Source: Planococcus ruber (lineage in GTDB: Bacteria; Bacillota; Bacilli; Bacillales_A; Planococcaceae). Taken from it: a stretch of 64,000 nt of DNA. The notes below the pieces were generated by a model that worked only from the letters and a program-made list of their open reading frames with translations, ran no database searches and was not told the origin of the DNA. The DNA is taken from assembly GCF_022819085.1 (NCBI RefSeq), contig NZ_JALHAG010000011.1, forward strand, positions 310,001 through 374,000, read 5' to 3'. Position 1 is the stretch's first letter, and each line of letters opens with the position of its first letter. Made by a program: the position numbers and the translations under genes. Positions 17,620 to 26,388 of the stretch are shown here, piece after piece.

Positions 17620-19272
17620 TTATTCTTCGATTGATGCCCACTTATACGTATGTGAAGCACCAGTAGGGTGTACAATTAAACCTTTGATTTTGTCTCTCAT
17701 CAAGATCGATGTTCCGTCTTGGTAAAGCGGCACGATGGCTGCGTCTTCTTCCAATAGGATCTTCTCGATATCTAATAGCATTTCAAAACGTTTCGATAGA
17801 TCCGTTTCTACACGTGCCTGTGCAACCAACTCATCCAATTTCGGGTTGTGGTATTTCATGCGGTTAGCAGATCCACCTTCTACCCACATATCCAGGTAAG
17901 TCATCGGGTCACTGTAGTCAGGCCCCCATGAAGACAAGGACAAATCGTATTCGATCGCTTTTTCGATTTCAAGGCGTTGAGCGAAAGGAACTGCTTTGAT
18001 TTCTAATTTAAAGCCTGGAAGATTATCTTCCAATTGCGCTTGAAGATATTCTGCCACTTTCTTATGGTCGTCAGAATCTGAAATGTTGATGGAAACCGTC
18101 AAGTCGGAAACGCCAGCTTCTTTCAATCCAGTTTCCCAAAGTTTTTGAGCATCTTCGACCGATCCTGTGTTGAAGTCGCCGTTCAAGTCACGGTAGTCTT
18201 CGCCTTCTGGTGACTGGAAGAAGCCTTTCGGCACAACGCCGTTTAGTGCAGTGGAGCCATCTTTCAAAATCACGTCTGTCAAACTTTCTTTGTCGATTGC
18301 CATATTGATCGCCTGGCGGATGTTTTTATTGCCTAGAACCGGGTGCGTATGGTTAAAGCGAAGGAAAATCATACTTGGCTCAAGGATCGTGTCAAAGTTT
18401 GGATCTTCTTTGTATTGGTCAACCGATTCTGAACTCAAATCGATGCGGTCTACTTTGTTTGTTTCGTATAAGTTCACGCCAGTTGTTGGATCTTTTACGA
18501 CGAATGCGTTGATTTTATCCAATTTAACGGATTCGGCATCCCAGTAGTCTTCGTTTTTCGCATAGTTCCAGCCTTGCTCATGCGTCCAGTCCGTTAGCGT
18601 GAACGGCCCGTTGAACAGGATGTTTTCAGCTTCTAGTGCGTATTGATCGCCTTGTTCTTCAACAAACTTCTGGTTTTGCGGCAAGAATGTCGGGAATGTC
18701 AACAACGATTCCAATAATGGGTTGGCGCTTTCCAGCGTTACTTCCAATGTTTTTTCATCAATAGCTTTGACGCCTAATTCGTCAGCGTCTGCTTCGCCGT
18801 TCATGATCGCTTCGGCATTTTTGATGCTTGCTGTAACAAACATGAAGTTGTACGGGCTTGCATCTTTCATGACGCGTTTCCAAGCATATTCAAAATCTTG
18901 TGCTGTCACAGGCTCGCCGTTGCTCCATTTAGAGTCGCGCAACGTGAACGTGTGGACGGTTTGATCTTCATTTTCCGTATGGTCAGTAACTAAAGCTTCA
19001 ATTGGCTGATGGTTTTCATCTTGGCGGTAAAGCCCTTCATTGACGTTGTTCAATACCGTAAAGGCAACACCATCATGCGCTTTTGTGGAATCCAGAGTAG
19101 GAATGTCCGCTGTTGCCGAGATATTCAAAACCTGGCTCGCTTCGCCTTCTCCCCCGTCTGCCTTGGCGCCTTCTGAATTGCCGCTCTCAGAAGAACTAAA
19201 ATTACAGCCGGACAGAATCAACACAAAGGCCATCAATAACAATAATGCTTGTGCTCTAATCTTTCTCTCCAT
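17620..19272 (-). CDS. oppA: Oligopeptide-binding lipoprotein OppA
   Basis: This protein of 550 residues has a signal peptide and lipobox LSGC, with Cys at residue 23, followed by a Ser/Glu/Gly-rich linker. SBP_bac_5 features include ATADIPTLDSTKAHD, LRDSKWSNGEPVTAQDFEYAWKR and NIRQAINMAIDKESL. It delivers peptides to OppBC. The gene is first in the operon with its own promoter at 19310-19338. Confidence 0.94.
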   Translation of the reverse strand: MERKIRAQALLLLMAFVLILSGCNFSSSESGNSEGAKADGGEGEASQVLNISATADIPTLDSTKAHDGVAFTVLNNVNEGLYRQDENHQPIEALVTDHTENEDQTVHTFTLRDSKWSNGEPVTAQDFEYAWKRVMKDASPYNFMFVTASIKNAEAIMNGEADADELGVKAIDEKTLEVTLESANPLLESLLTFPTFLPQNQKFVEEQGDQYALEAENILFNGPFTLTDWTHEQGWNYAKNEDYWDAESVKLDKINAFVVKDPTTGVNLYETNKVDRIDLSSESVDQYKEDPNFDTILEPSMIFLRFNHTHPVLGNKNIRQAINMAIDKESLTDVILKDGSTALNGVVPKGFFQSPEGEDYRDLNGDFNTGSVEDAQKLWETGLKEAGVSDLTVSINISDSDDHKKVAEYLQAQLEDNLPGFKLEIKAVPFAQRLEIEKAIEYDLSLSSWGPDYSDPMTYLDMWVEGGSANRMKYHNPKLDELVAQARVETDLSKRFEMLLDIEKILLEEDAAIVPLYQDGTSILMRDKIKGLIVHPTGASHTYKWASIEE

Positions 19273-19309
19273 TTCCCCTACCCCCTAATTTTTCTAATAA
19301 TTCTTTTTA

Positions 19310-19338
19310 ATCATAATTGTTATTCTACTATTACGCAA
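19310..19338 (-). promoter_or_regulatory. Sigma-A-like promoter of oppA
   Basis: TTGCGT, a 17-nt spacer and TATGAT on the minus strand, about 40 nt before the oppA start, which has AGGGG as ribosome site. Confidence 0.65.
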
Positions 19339-19410
19339 TAAGATATTTTAATTTTCAAAAATAATGGAAGCATGGTAATCTTTAATTATCCACTGAAAGG
19401 ACCGTGCCTC

Positions 19411-19785
19411 ATGACTAATAAACTCATCATTCTGCTGGGATCTCTTTTTATTTCTGTTGCCTTTTCTTTTTTGCTGGGTGGGCCATGGAATTTAGCCAAG
19501 TGGCTGGACGCAGTATTTCTTATCGGTTTGCTTTTGATCATGGCTGCATCCGTCATGATTTTGATCGAAGCCGAATTTTTCAATGCGTTCATCAAAAGCT
19601 TCAAAAACTTTTTCTCACGGGTTAATCAAAAAGAAAAATACATACGCGAAAGCGAAAGGCGGACAAGCGACGCAGTGGCTTACCAAAAAATATTCCCGAT
19701 CCGGAAAGACCTGCTGCTGGTCGGCATCGCATTAAGCTTAAGCAGCCTGATCCTGTCGTCAGCGCTATACTATTTTCTTTCCTGA
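19411..19785 (+). CDS. DUF3899-like membrane protein
   Basis: This protein of about 124 residues has three predicted membrane segments: two near the start and one at the end (LLLVGIALSLSSLILSSALYYF). A charged loop of about 40 residues lies between them. The layout fits the DUF3899 family of Bacillales, which has no known role. The ATG at 19411 is preceded by GAAAGGA at about 11 nt. It is divergent from oppA and followed by a copy of the dispersed repeat. Confidence 0.65.
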   Translation: MTNKLIILLGSLFISVAFSFLLGGPWNLAKWLDAVFLIGLLLIMAASVMILIEAEFFNAFIKSFKNFFSRVNQKEKYIRESERRTSDAVAYQKIFPIRKDLLLVGIALSLSSLILSSALYYFLS

Positions 19786-19884
19786 TCTGAAAGATAGGAG
19801 CGGAAAAATTTCGTTTAAGATCACTATATTCCGAGTTTGCGCAGGAGCAAGTGGTTTAAAATGATGCTTTTACAAGAACCTCAT

Positions 19885-20000
19885 CTTCGCTGTTTTGCTC
19901 TATGTCTTTGGAAATTGTTCCAGCACCGGCGCGGTTCCGGACGGGCTGAAGCAATAAGACGAGTGGTTTTCTCGGCTTATTGCGGGAAGCAAGTCCATAG
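19885..20000 (+). repeat. Dispersed intergenic repeat, copy A
   Basis: It contains CTTCGCTGTTTTGCTC (19885-19900), CACCGGCGCGG, GCAATAAGACGAGTG (19951-19965) and CGGCTTATTGCG (19973-19984). The same words occur in the same order in the copy at 46632-46935. GCAATAAG and CTTATTGC can form a hairpin. The flanks up to 19834 may belong to the element. Confidence 0.75.
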
Positions 20001-20060
20001 CGCCGCAGTGCGGATTCCAGAAGCAGATGCTCGAATCCAACTAGCTTCTCGACAATCGGA

Positions 20061-20096
20061 AAAACCTTCAGCCATTTAACGGCTGAAGGTTTTCGT
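20061..20096 (-). terminator. Terminator of the diguanylate cyclase gene
   Basis: AAAACCTTCAGCC / GGCTGAAGGTTTT form a 13-bp stem. The T-run is on the minus strand and the stem overlaps the last codons and the TGA stop. Confidence 0.85.
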
Positions 20097-21186
20097 TTTT
20101 CTGTTCATAAAGAGTGACGCAGTTGCGTCCTTTGTTTTTGGATTGGTAAAGTGCTTTGTCCGCTTCTTTCGTCAGCTGATCGAGCGATCTCGTGCCATCG
20201 GAAAAACTTAGGCCGACCGACACGGAAACGATGCCTCCCGGCTGAAGCTCTTCCCCTTCAAAACGGTGGCTTTCAATATTCTGCCGGACTTTATCCGCCA
20301 TGGCAAAAATCTTTTCCGGATCCGCTTCGCCCGTAAAGCAGATGATGAATTCTTCTCCGCCGTAGCGCGCGACCACATCGCTGTCTGAAGTGCTGTCGAT
20401 GAGCAATTGGCCGATCGTCCGCAGCACCTGATCCCCTTTTTGATGCCCGTGGGTGTCGTTGTAAACCTTGAAATAATCCACATCCACCATGGCAATCGAA
20501 AGCGGCTGCTTATCGTCAACGAAAGCACCGACTTTATTTTTAAAGAATCGGATATTCGGCAAATGCGTCATCGGATCTTGGTTTGAATAAAACTCCAGCT
20601 CCCGCCGCAAAATCAAATTTCGGTTTTCTCCATTTAAAATAAGGGACATAGCCAAAACGGCAATTCCGGCAAAAAAGAACATGGCTGCAACGATAAACAG
20701 CGTGGCAGGCGTCGTCGCAATCATCCAGATCGATTTGATAAATTCAAACACCACAAATCCCGTAAGCATCCGTTTGATATTAATGATAATGAACAGATGG
20801 TTAAATGGCACTTTTTCACGGAATAAAGCACCAATAATGATGGGCAAGATAAGCGATTGAAGGATGCCTTCTACGACGGTCGGCCCGCCCAACGATGCTC
20901 GGAAAATTCCCGGAACAATGGCGGATAGGATACCGAATGGCCAGCCACCGATATAGGAGATAAAAAAAATGGGCACTTCCCGAAGGTCGAGGCGCATGCC
21001 TTCGTGGATAAAAGGATTATGCATCACGGAAAAAGATAAAAAACTAAAAAAAGCCGAAGAAAGCCAAAGGAATTGAGTAGAACTCTTCCATTCGACCAAT
21101 AGCGTTTCTTTCAGTTTTAAAGCGAGATACATCAAAGCGATGATCAATGCCATATTTTCCAGGAAGAAAAACAGTAAATCATTCAT
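20068..21186 (-). CDS. Membrane diguanylate cyclase (5TM-GGDEF)
   Basis: The protein has about 372 residues. The N-terminal half has five to six hydrophobic segments in the style of the 5TMR-LYT sensor (PIFFISYIGGWPFGILSAIVPGIFR). The C-terminal half is a GGDEF domain with DPMTHLPN, VDVDYFKVYNDTHGHQKGD and the active-site RYGGEEF. This enzyme makes cyclic di-GMP from two GTP. The inhibitory I-site RxxD is degenerate (SDSD), so product inhibition may be lost. The ATG at 21186 follows GGGAGTGGG. It is a candidate source of the signal read by the riboswitch at 47880-47979 and the PilZ protein. Confidence 0.9.
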   Translation of the reverse strand: MNDLLFFFLENMALIIALMYLALKLKETLLVEWKSSTQFLWLSSAFFSFLSFSVMHNPFIHEGMRLDLREVPIFFISYIGGWPFGILSAIVPGIFRASLGGPTVVEGILQSLILPIIIGALFREKVPFNHLFIIINIKRMLTGFVVFEFIKSIWMIATTPATLFIVAAMFFFAGIAVLAMSLILNGENRNLILRRELEFYSNQDPMTHLPNIRFFKNKVGAFVDDKQPLSIAMVDVDYFKVYNDTHGHQKGDQVLRTIGQLLIDSTSDSDVVARYGGEEFIICFTGEADPEKIFAMADKVRQNIESHRFEGEELQPGGIVSVSVGLSFSDGTRSLDQLTKEADKALYQSKNKGRNCVTLYEQKNENLQPLNG

Positions 21187-21284
21187 TGCGCCCACTCCCA
21201 ATCCACTTCCCTACAATTAAACTATGACCTAAGTTTAACAAAATTTGGTCTAAAGTCCATTTTAATAGGCGTTTATTGGCAGCA

Positions 21285-21740
21285 TCAAAATTCGTCTTCA
21301 TATAAATGAAAGTTAGTTTCTGCAGGCATTATTTTTCTGATATAAAGTTCGGTTTCTTTGGAAATATCCGGGACAAAGAATTCAGTTGCCCAATGCTCGA
21401 AGGTGGAGATCGTCGTTTCATCTGAAGACAGAAAAATCGAAAACCACTTAAATCCGCCGTCGCTATTCAAATAGTCTTTCATTAGCAAATGCATTAGTTC
21501 AGGAGTCACTTCTCCTGAAAAAACGGCGTACTGGCTTTCCTGCTGCTTTTGCAAAAGATCTTCCAACCCCCTCATCGCCTCCTGCTCTTCGTTCCAGCAA
21601 TGGATCTCAATCTGCTGGCCTAATTTCAAGAAACGTTCTGCCAGCTTTAGCCAGTACCCGTAATCCGCATTTTCCGGCACCCGCATGCTAAATTCAACAT
21701 CCATAAAAACACTTAATTCAAAATGAAGATTTTCTTTCAT
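21285..21740 (-). CDS. Hypothetical protein
   Basis: This 151-residue acidic soluble protein has no recognised motif. ELYIRKIMPAETNFHLYEDEF ends the sequence and aromatic residues are frequent. It lies 25 nt after the histidine phosphatase-GNAT gene on the same strand and may be the last gene of that transcript. No function can be proposed. Confidence 0.55.
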   Translation of the reverse strand: MKENLHFELSVFMDVEFSMRVPENADYGYWLKLAERFLKLGQQIEIHCWNEEQEAMRGLEDLLQKQQESQYAVFSGEVTPELMHLLMKDYLNSDGGFKWFSIFLSSDETTISTFEHWATEFFVPDISKETELYIRKIMPAETNFHLYEDEF

Positions 21741-21765
21741 GTACGGCTCCCTTCCTGGATCGCTC

Positions 21766-22818
21766 TTAATCCATCGTCTTCCTCATTTTAAAATTGGTTA
21801 AAGCGATTCCTTTTCGCACGACCGTTTGCTGCCGAATCGTTTCATAGCCGCGCTTTTCAAAGAAAGGCTTGGCCGTCAAACTGGCATCTAGAGTGATTTC
21901 AGAAAGTCCTAGTTTCCCGGCTTCTTTTTCGGCCACATTTAACAAAGCGGCTGCAACCCCTTGCCGCTGATGGTCTTTATGGACATAAAGCCGGTTCAAA
22001 TAGCCGTCTTGTTGCAAGTCGCTAAACCCTACAACCTTTCCCTTTTGTTCTGCGACAAAAGAAAAATTTTGGGCAAGTGAAACTCGCCATTTTTTGATCC
22101 GTTCTTCTTTTTCATCCATTGGCGCCCATGCATGTAGCTGCTCAGCTGTGTAGTGAGCGGCGTTGACGGAGTGAACCGTTTCGTAGAACAGGTCGACCAG
22201 TTTCGCTGTGTGTTCTGAGCAATATCGACGTACTTGAAGATTCGTTCTATCAGCAGAACTAAGCAATAAGGGAATCTGTTTTACAGCGACAAGCTCTGTC
22301 CCTTCAAAACTCAAACAGTAGATATCCGGCATTTGAAGTTTTCGCCAGAAATCCACATGATAGCCCGCATCGAAATAATTCATAATTAGCACCATCAGAT
22401 TGCCATGCATGCCAATTGCGACGCGCTTTCCGGCGTAGCCCTTCAATACCTCCATTACTTGCGCTGCTCCGCGTTTTTGGGCAACAGAGTTGGATTCACC
22501 GCCTGGAAAAGCGAATTGCTCATCTTCCCAAACACGGGCAATCGCGCTGTCAAAGTCCGTTAAGGCACTCTCACTTAATAGGCGCTCTTTGAAGTCTTCG
22601 CAGACTTTGACTTCCTGTCCAATTTCCGCTGCTAAAACTTCGACCGTCTGGATCGCGCGCTTGTAAGGACTGGACAGCACATGGTCGATTTCTTCTCCCT
22701 TTAATGCTTCCGCCACTTTCTGTGCATCCGAAAATCCTTGTTCCGACAAGGGCCGATTCCGTTCATCTGTTGAATAAACCGAATGCGCATGCCTCACTAA
22801 ATATAAATGCGTCTGCAT
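21766..22818 (-). CDS. Histidine phosphatase-GNAT acetyltransferase fusion protein
   Basis: The protein has 350 residues. Residues 1-190 form a histidine phosphatase (phosphoglycerate mutase-like) domain: VRHAHS with R9 and H10, LSEQGxxDAQKVAEAL, SSPYKRAIQTVEVL and a second catalytic histidine in GMHGNLM. Residues from about 197 form a GNAT domain with YLNRLYVHKDHQRQGVAAALLNVAEKEA, the acetyl-CoA binding motif A, and FFEKRGYE near the end. Both catalytic centres look intact. The ATG at 22818 lies one base after the previous gene's stop. Substrates are unknown. Confidence 0.88.
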   Translation of the reverse strand: MQTHLYLVRHAHSVYSTDERNRPLSEQGFSDAQKVAEALKGEEIDHVLSSPYKRAIQTVEVLAAEIGQEVKVCEDFKERLLSESALTDFDSAIARVWEDEQFAFPGGESNSVAQKRGAAQVMEVLKGYAGKRVAIGMHGNLMVLIMNYFDAGYHVDFWRKLQMPDIYCLSFEGTELVAVKQIPLLLSSADRTNLQVRRYCSEHTAKLVDLFYETVHSVNAAHYTAEQLHAWAPMDEKEERIKKWRVSLAQNFSFVAEQKGKVVGFSDLQQDGYLNRLYVHKDHQRQGVAAALLNVAEKEAGKLGLSEITLDASLTAKPFFEKRGYETIRQQTVVRKGIALTNFKMRKTMD

Positions 22819-22819
22819 T

Positions 22820-23593
22820 TTATCCACTCTTTCCGCTATTCATTTCTTTATAGATTTCGAGCGACTCTTTTAAAAAGTTCCGGTCAAATCCGCTTTTTTG
22901 ATGCAGCCGCTCCACCCATTCATCTAAAGTGGCGAGCGGCGGATCTTCAATGAGTCCTTGGGAGGTGCTTAGACAACTTTGCCAGTCTTCAAATTCCCAG
23001 TGGGCCGTTTCACCTTTGTACGGCAGGCGCATTTCAAAAAGCACTTTCGGATAGATATGGTTCTGTGAAAACTCCGCTGCCTCCCAAAAAGCTTCTTCGC
23101 TTACCGGTTCCAGTCCATACTTTTGGCGGGAAATTTTGCCGTTCGGACGGTGATAAAGAATCTCCACTTCGCATTTCCCGGGCAATACTTCCACTTCAGC
23201 ACCTGGAAAAAAGCCCGCTAGCTTGCCGCTTTGAAACTTGCTGCTGCTCGCCTCGATCAGTATCGGTTCCAGCCATTGGTCGCCCAAATCGCATAAATAC
23301 CGATTGCCTTCCTTATCCTCAGCAGCAAGGGCCGCATGTGCTTCCATTGTACCCAAATGGCTGCCAATCGGATATGCCCTTATGCCGGCTTCTTTAAATT
23401 CTTCTAATAACCAAAGCGCCAAATCAAAGCAATTCCCGGTAATCCCGTATTTTTCGCGATGGGCTTTCATTAATTCAATAGAACGCTGCTTTTTGGCCCC
23501 CGCTTTCTCGTAATACCAGGCTTTCGTCAATGTTTCCATTGGAAATCCATCAAACTTCCTCCAGACTTTCACGATTTCTTCAGGTGCCTTCAT
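22820..23593 (-). CDS. Arylamine N-acetyltransferase/transglutaminase-like protein
   Basis: The protein has about 257 residues. A Cys-His-Asp arrangement is visible: GNCFDLALWLLEEF with C55, MEAHAALA with H86 and YLCDLGDQW with D102. This order and spacing match the papain-like fold of the NAT/transglutaminase group, but it is not a canonical NAT and the reaction is unknown. The ATG at 23593 follows AGAGGTGGAG. It is followed at one base by the histidine phosphatase-GNAT gene, so they are likely cotranslated. Confidence 0.65.
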   Translation of the reverse strand: MKAPEEIVKVWRKFDGFPMETLTKAWYYEKAGAKKQRSIELMKAHREKYGITGNCFDLALWLLEEFKEAGIRAYPIGSHLGTMEAHAALAAEDKEGNRYLCDLGDQWLEPILIEASSSKFQSGKLAGFFPGAEVEVLPGKCEVEILYHRPNGKISRQKYGLEPVSEEAFWEAAEFSQNHIYPKVLFEMRLPYKGETAHWEFEDWQSCLSTSQGLIEDPPLATLDEWVERLHQKSGFDRNFLKESLEIYKEMNSGKSG

Positions 23594-23672
23594 TTTCTCC
23601 ACCTCTTTCGAGAACTGTCGATACGTATGTATTTCGGTCCAAAACTCATTGATTCCTTTAATAAAGGCAAAC

Positions 23673-23697
23673 AAAAAGCCCAGCATTCGCTGGGCTT
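23673..23697 (-). terminator. Terminator of the SRPBCC gene
   Basis: AAGCCCAGC / GCTGGGCTT arms with a 4-nt loop and a T-run on the minus strand, directly after the stop codon at 23705. Confidence 0.88.
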
Positions 23698-23704
23698 CCA
23701 TTGG

Positions 23705-24199
23705 TTATTCCATTTCGTTGCCGGCCGGCTGCTCTACCAATTGCTGCAGGTTCTGGAACATCTGGTCCCAACCTTCTTCGGATTGGCCGGTGAATTCCAT
23801 ACCGGCTCGTTTGACGTCTTCATCCGTCCAGCCTTCTTCATGCGGCACAACAATCTCTTGGATAAAAGCCATTTCCACGCTGTTTTCTACTGAAGAAATC
23901 CAAACGGTGATGCGATCTTCCAAGCTATTGAATTGCGGCATTTCAAATGTGAACACCAGCTTATGCGGCGGGCTTACTTCGATGTAATGGCCGATTGCCC
24001 GGTAATCGGTGCCGCCGCGCCGGTCGATGATTTCCCAACTGCCGCCTTGCACGGGTTGGTTAACGGCTTTTTGATTGGTCGCTTCTGAAGAAAACAGCCA
24101 TTTTTTCATAAGCTCCGGCTTTGTCCAAGCAGCAAACACTTTCTCTTCCGTGGTTTGGAATCTTCGCGCCATGGTTAAGGTTACGGTTGACGTTGCCAT
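23705..24199 (-). CDS. SRPBCC (AHSA1-like) family protein
   Basis: The protein has about 164 residues. MARRFQTTEEKVFAAWTKPELMKKWLF, GGSWEI and YRAIGHYIEVSPPHKLVFTFE are typical of the AHSA1/START-like ligand-binding fold. Members bind hydrophobic ligands or act as cochaperone-like proteins; no specific role is visible. The ATG at 24199 has AAAGGA at 9 nt. It is a single gene with its own terminator. Confidence 0.87.
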   Translation of the reverse strand: MATSTVTLTMARRFQTTEEKVFAAWTKPELMKKWLFSSEATNQKAVNQPVQGGSWEIIDRRGGTDYRAIGHYIEVSPPHKLVFTFEMPQFNSLEDRITVWISSVENSVEMAFIQEIVVPHEEGWTDEDVKRAGMEFTGQSEEGWDQMFQNLQQLVEQPAGNEME

Positions 24200-24279
24200 C
24201 AGATCCATCCTTTCAGCGTTCAGTAATGGAGTGCCAAGCAGCACCAGCTTTTAATGCCATATTAGCTCAAGCTGCTAGT

Positions 24280-25713
24280 TCAGGCAACATAATCTTCTTT
24301 TGGAATATCCTCCGATTCTCGGTCGCCGTAGTAGCGGCCTTTTGTCAAAACAGCCAAGGCCACGGTCATAATGGCAGCAAGAATCGCCGAGAAAAACGCA
24401 GCCGTGCTTTGCAGGAAGAGGCCCATATAGCCGAGCGCGGCAATCGTGCCGAGAATGCTCGGCACGAGAAGTGAAATAACGCCGACCGGATTCCATTTAT
24501 ATAATTTTTCCTGGCGCGCTTCATAGTAGCGCGGCCCGATTTTCAAGAGGCGTTTCACAATTAAAGCATCTGCCACTAAAACGGCAGCCCATGTCATCAA
24601 CGCCACGCCTTGGAAAGTCATGGCCGTCCCAAGATGGTCGACAATTCCGCCGAGCATCAAAATAATGGCGATGACGCCTGAAACGACGATCCAGAAACGT
24701 CTTCCTGGCGTAAAGCGGAACATGTTCTCAAAGAAACTCGATAGAGACAGCGAGCTGCTGTAGATATTCGTGATGTTGATGCGCACTTGCGTCAGCATCG
24801 TAAAGATGACACCGCCAAGGCCTAAAAGCAAGACGATGTAAACGCCGGGATTCGATTCGCCTAATGTGACGCCGAACCAGATCCCCAGGCCTCCCATTAC
24901 GCCAAAACAGAAGATCTGCGGAATAAAACCGATGGCGATGGAACCGATTTTGATGTCTTTCGGTTTGAGGAACCGTGCGTAATCCGAGGCGATTAATGCC
25001 GTGAGGCCCATAATTCCATGCTGCATGCCGATGCAGAGCAAGAGAGCCGTCCCTCCAACTTGGACGCCTTCTGGCATATACGCCCAGAAATTGCCTTCAT
25101 ACACGGAAGTGGCATTGAAAGCCATATAAATTGCTGCGATGAGAAACGCGCCAAAAAGCGGCAGCGACCATTTTTGGAGCTTATCCAATTGTTTAATGCC
25201 AAACCAGTTGAGCGGAATGACAATGGAGCCAAAGAATATGATTAATAGCCATAAGGGGATGGCGGGGAAATAAGCATGGACTGCTGAAACGAGGATCATT
25301 CCTTCAAAAGCGCAGTACATGATAAAGTTCGAAGCATAGATTAATGAGGTGAGAGAAGCTCCGATATAACCGAATCCTCCGCGGGAAAGCAAGTTAACGT
25401 TCATACCTGATTTTGCGGATAGATACACAATGATCGAACCTAAAATACCGGCTACTACAATTGCATATCCTGCTGAAATGAGCGCATTGACGGCTCCAAA
25501 CTGCAGGGCCATAACCGAACCCATCTGAAAATAAAAAATAGCGGTGGCGATGCCGAATGTGATATTCGTAATGCTGAGCCAACTCATTTTCCTTTCTTCG
25601 CGCGGCACGCGGTCAAAGGAATAATCGTTTGTCGCCTCTTTTCTCGGGGCTGTTTTCTTTTGGTCGATTTCTTTTTTCGTCCATTCTTGATCTGCGGTAA
25701 TCTCAGATCTCAT
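24280..25713 (-). CDS. NCS1-family purine/pyrimidine permease
   Basis: The 477-residue membrane protein has about 12 hydrophobic segments and the NCS1 features: a cytosolic N-terminus with VPREERKMSW, FYFQMGSVMALQFGAVNALISAGYAIVVAGIL, SRGGFGYIGASLTSLIYA and NWFGIKQLDKLQKWSLPLF. The family imports cytosine, purines, allantoin, hydantoins or thiamine precursors; the substrate is not clear. The leader carries a terminator-like hairpin at 25793-25859, so expression may be attenuated. Confidence 0.87.
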   Translation of the reverse strand: MRSEITADQEWTKKEIDQKKTAPRKEATNDYSFDRVPREERKMSWLSITNITFGIATAIFYFQMGSVMALQFGAVNALISAGYAIVVAGILGSIIVYLSAKSGMNVNLLSRGGFGYIGASLTSLIYASNFIMYCAFEGMILVSAVHAYFPAIPLWLLIIFFGSIVIPLNWFGIKQLDKLQKWSLPLFGAFLIAAIYMAFNATSVYEGNFWAYMPEGVQVGGTALLLCIGMQHGIMGLTALIASDYARFLKPKDIKIGSIAIGFIPQIFCFGVMGGLGIWFGVTLGESNPGVYIVLLLGLGGVIFTMLTQVRINITNIYSSSLSLSSFFENMFRFTPGRRFWIVVSGVIAIILMLGGIVDHLGTAMTFQGVALMTWAAVLVADALIVKRLLKIGPRYYEARQEKLYKWNPVGVISLLVPSILGTIAALGYMGLFLQSTAAFFSAILAAIMTVALAVLTKGRYYGDRESEDIPKEDYVA

Positions 25714-25792
25714 CTGATCGACTTCCTTTCCATACTTAGAATATTCTTTTGTCTAGGAACAGCAAAGTTTCCGGGCAAAAACGCCGCCCTTC

Positions 25793-25859
25793 AAACAAAA
25801 AAAACAGGCGGATTTTCCCGTCAGCATTTGATGCATCAACGGTTAAAACCACTTGTTTT
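25793..25859 (-). promoter_or_regulatory. Leader hairpin/attenuator of the NCS1 permease gene
   Basis: The minus strand has TTATAATC (-10-like, near 25862-25869), then an 11-bp stem with one mismatch between 25849-25859 and 25801-25811. The loop holds a 12-bp palindrome TTGATGCATCAA (25828-25839), and T8 follows the stem. The arrangement is that of a promoter followed by a terminator, 80 nt before the gene. It does not match purine, TPP or preQ1 riboswitch cores. The regulator is unknown. Confidence 0.5.
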
Positions 25860-25998
25860 TTGATTATAACATATTTTTGCGCATTTTAGTGATAGAATGG
25901 AAAATCCCTTTATTCTAACTGGCTAAAATCCGCCTTTTCTCTATAAAAAATCCCAATTTCACATTTCTTTTTAATATATTAGCATATTAAAATCTGCT

Positions 25999-26355
25999 TT
26001 ATTCCTCATCCAAGCCACCTTTTCGCTGACGGATCTGATAATAGTTCAATTGCTTGAATAATTCAGATGACGTGCCTTGGTCGACTGTAAATGCGACTCC
26101 GTGTTCATTCATGACCATTTTCTTGGTTTTGCGGACAATTGATCCATCCAACAGGAAAGGGCGCCCTAAAATACTGAAGCTGCATTCCACTTTTTCATCC
26201 ATCGGAAATTCCTCCGGTGAGTAAAATACAAGGCCGCCGGCACTGACATTCTCAATTTCAATCGGTAAAGCCTCTTCCCAGCCTTCCCGTCTGATTTCCC
26301 CATCAATCAACCCACCAAAATCCACACGAAAAAATTCACGTCGATTCTTGCTCAT
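25999..26355 (-). CDS. PilZ-domain cyclic-di-GMP receptor
   Basis: This protein of 118 residues is a single PilZ domain. The N-terminal arginine motif NRREFFRV and the later ENVSAGGL ([D/N]xSxxG) form the c-di-GMP binding site. It ends the long flagellar operon, 34 nt after the YaaR-family gene. The operon leader holds a c-di-GMP riboswitch, so the same signal may act on operon transcription and through this protein. Unlike YcgR it lacks the N-terminal YcgR domain, so the target cannot be stated. Confidence 0.87.
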   Translation of the reverse strand: MSKNRREFFRVDFGGLIDGEIRREGWEEALPIEIENVSAGGLVFYSPEEFPMDEKVECSFSILGRPFLLDGSIVRKTKKMVMNEHGVAFTVDQGTSSELFKQLNYYQIRQRKGGLDEE

Positions 26356-26388
26356 TTTTGCTCCCCCATTACTTGTAGAAATCTTTGC

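Noticed and set aside
25969..25992. Terminator after the PilZ gene
   Set aside because: The arms TTTTAATAT/ATATTAAAA form only an A/T stem and no separate T-run follows; not convincing.
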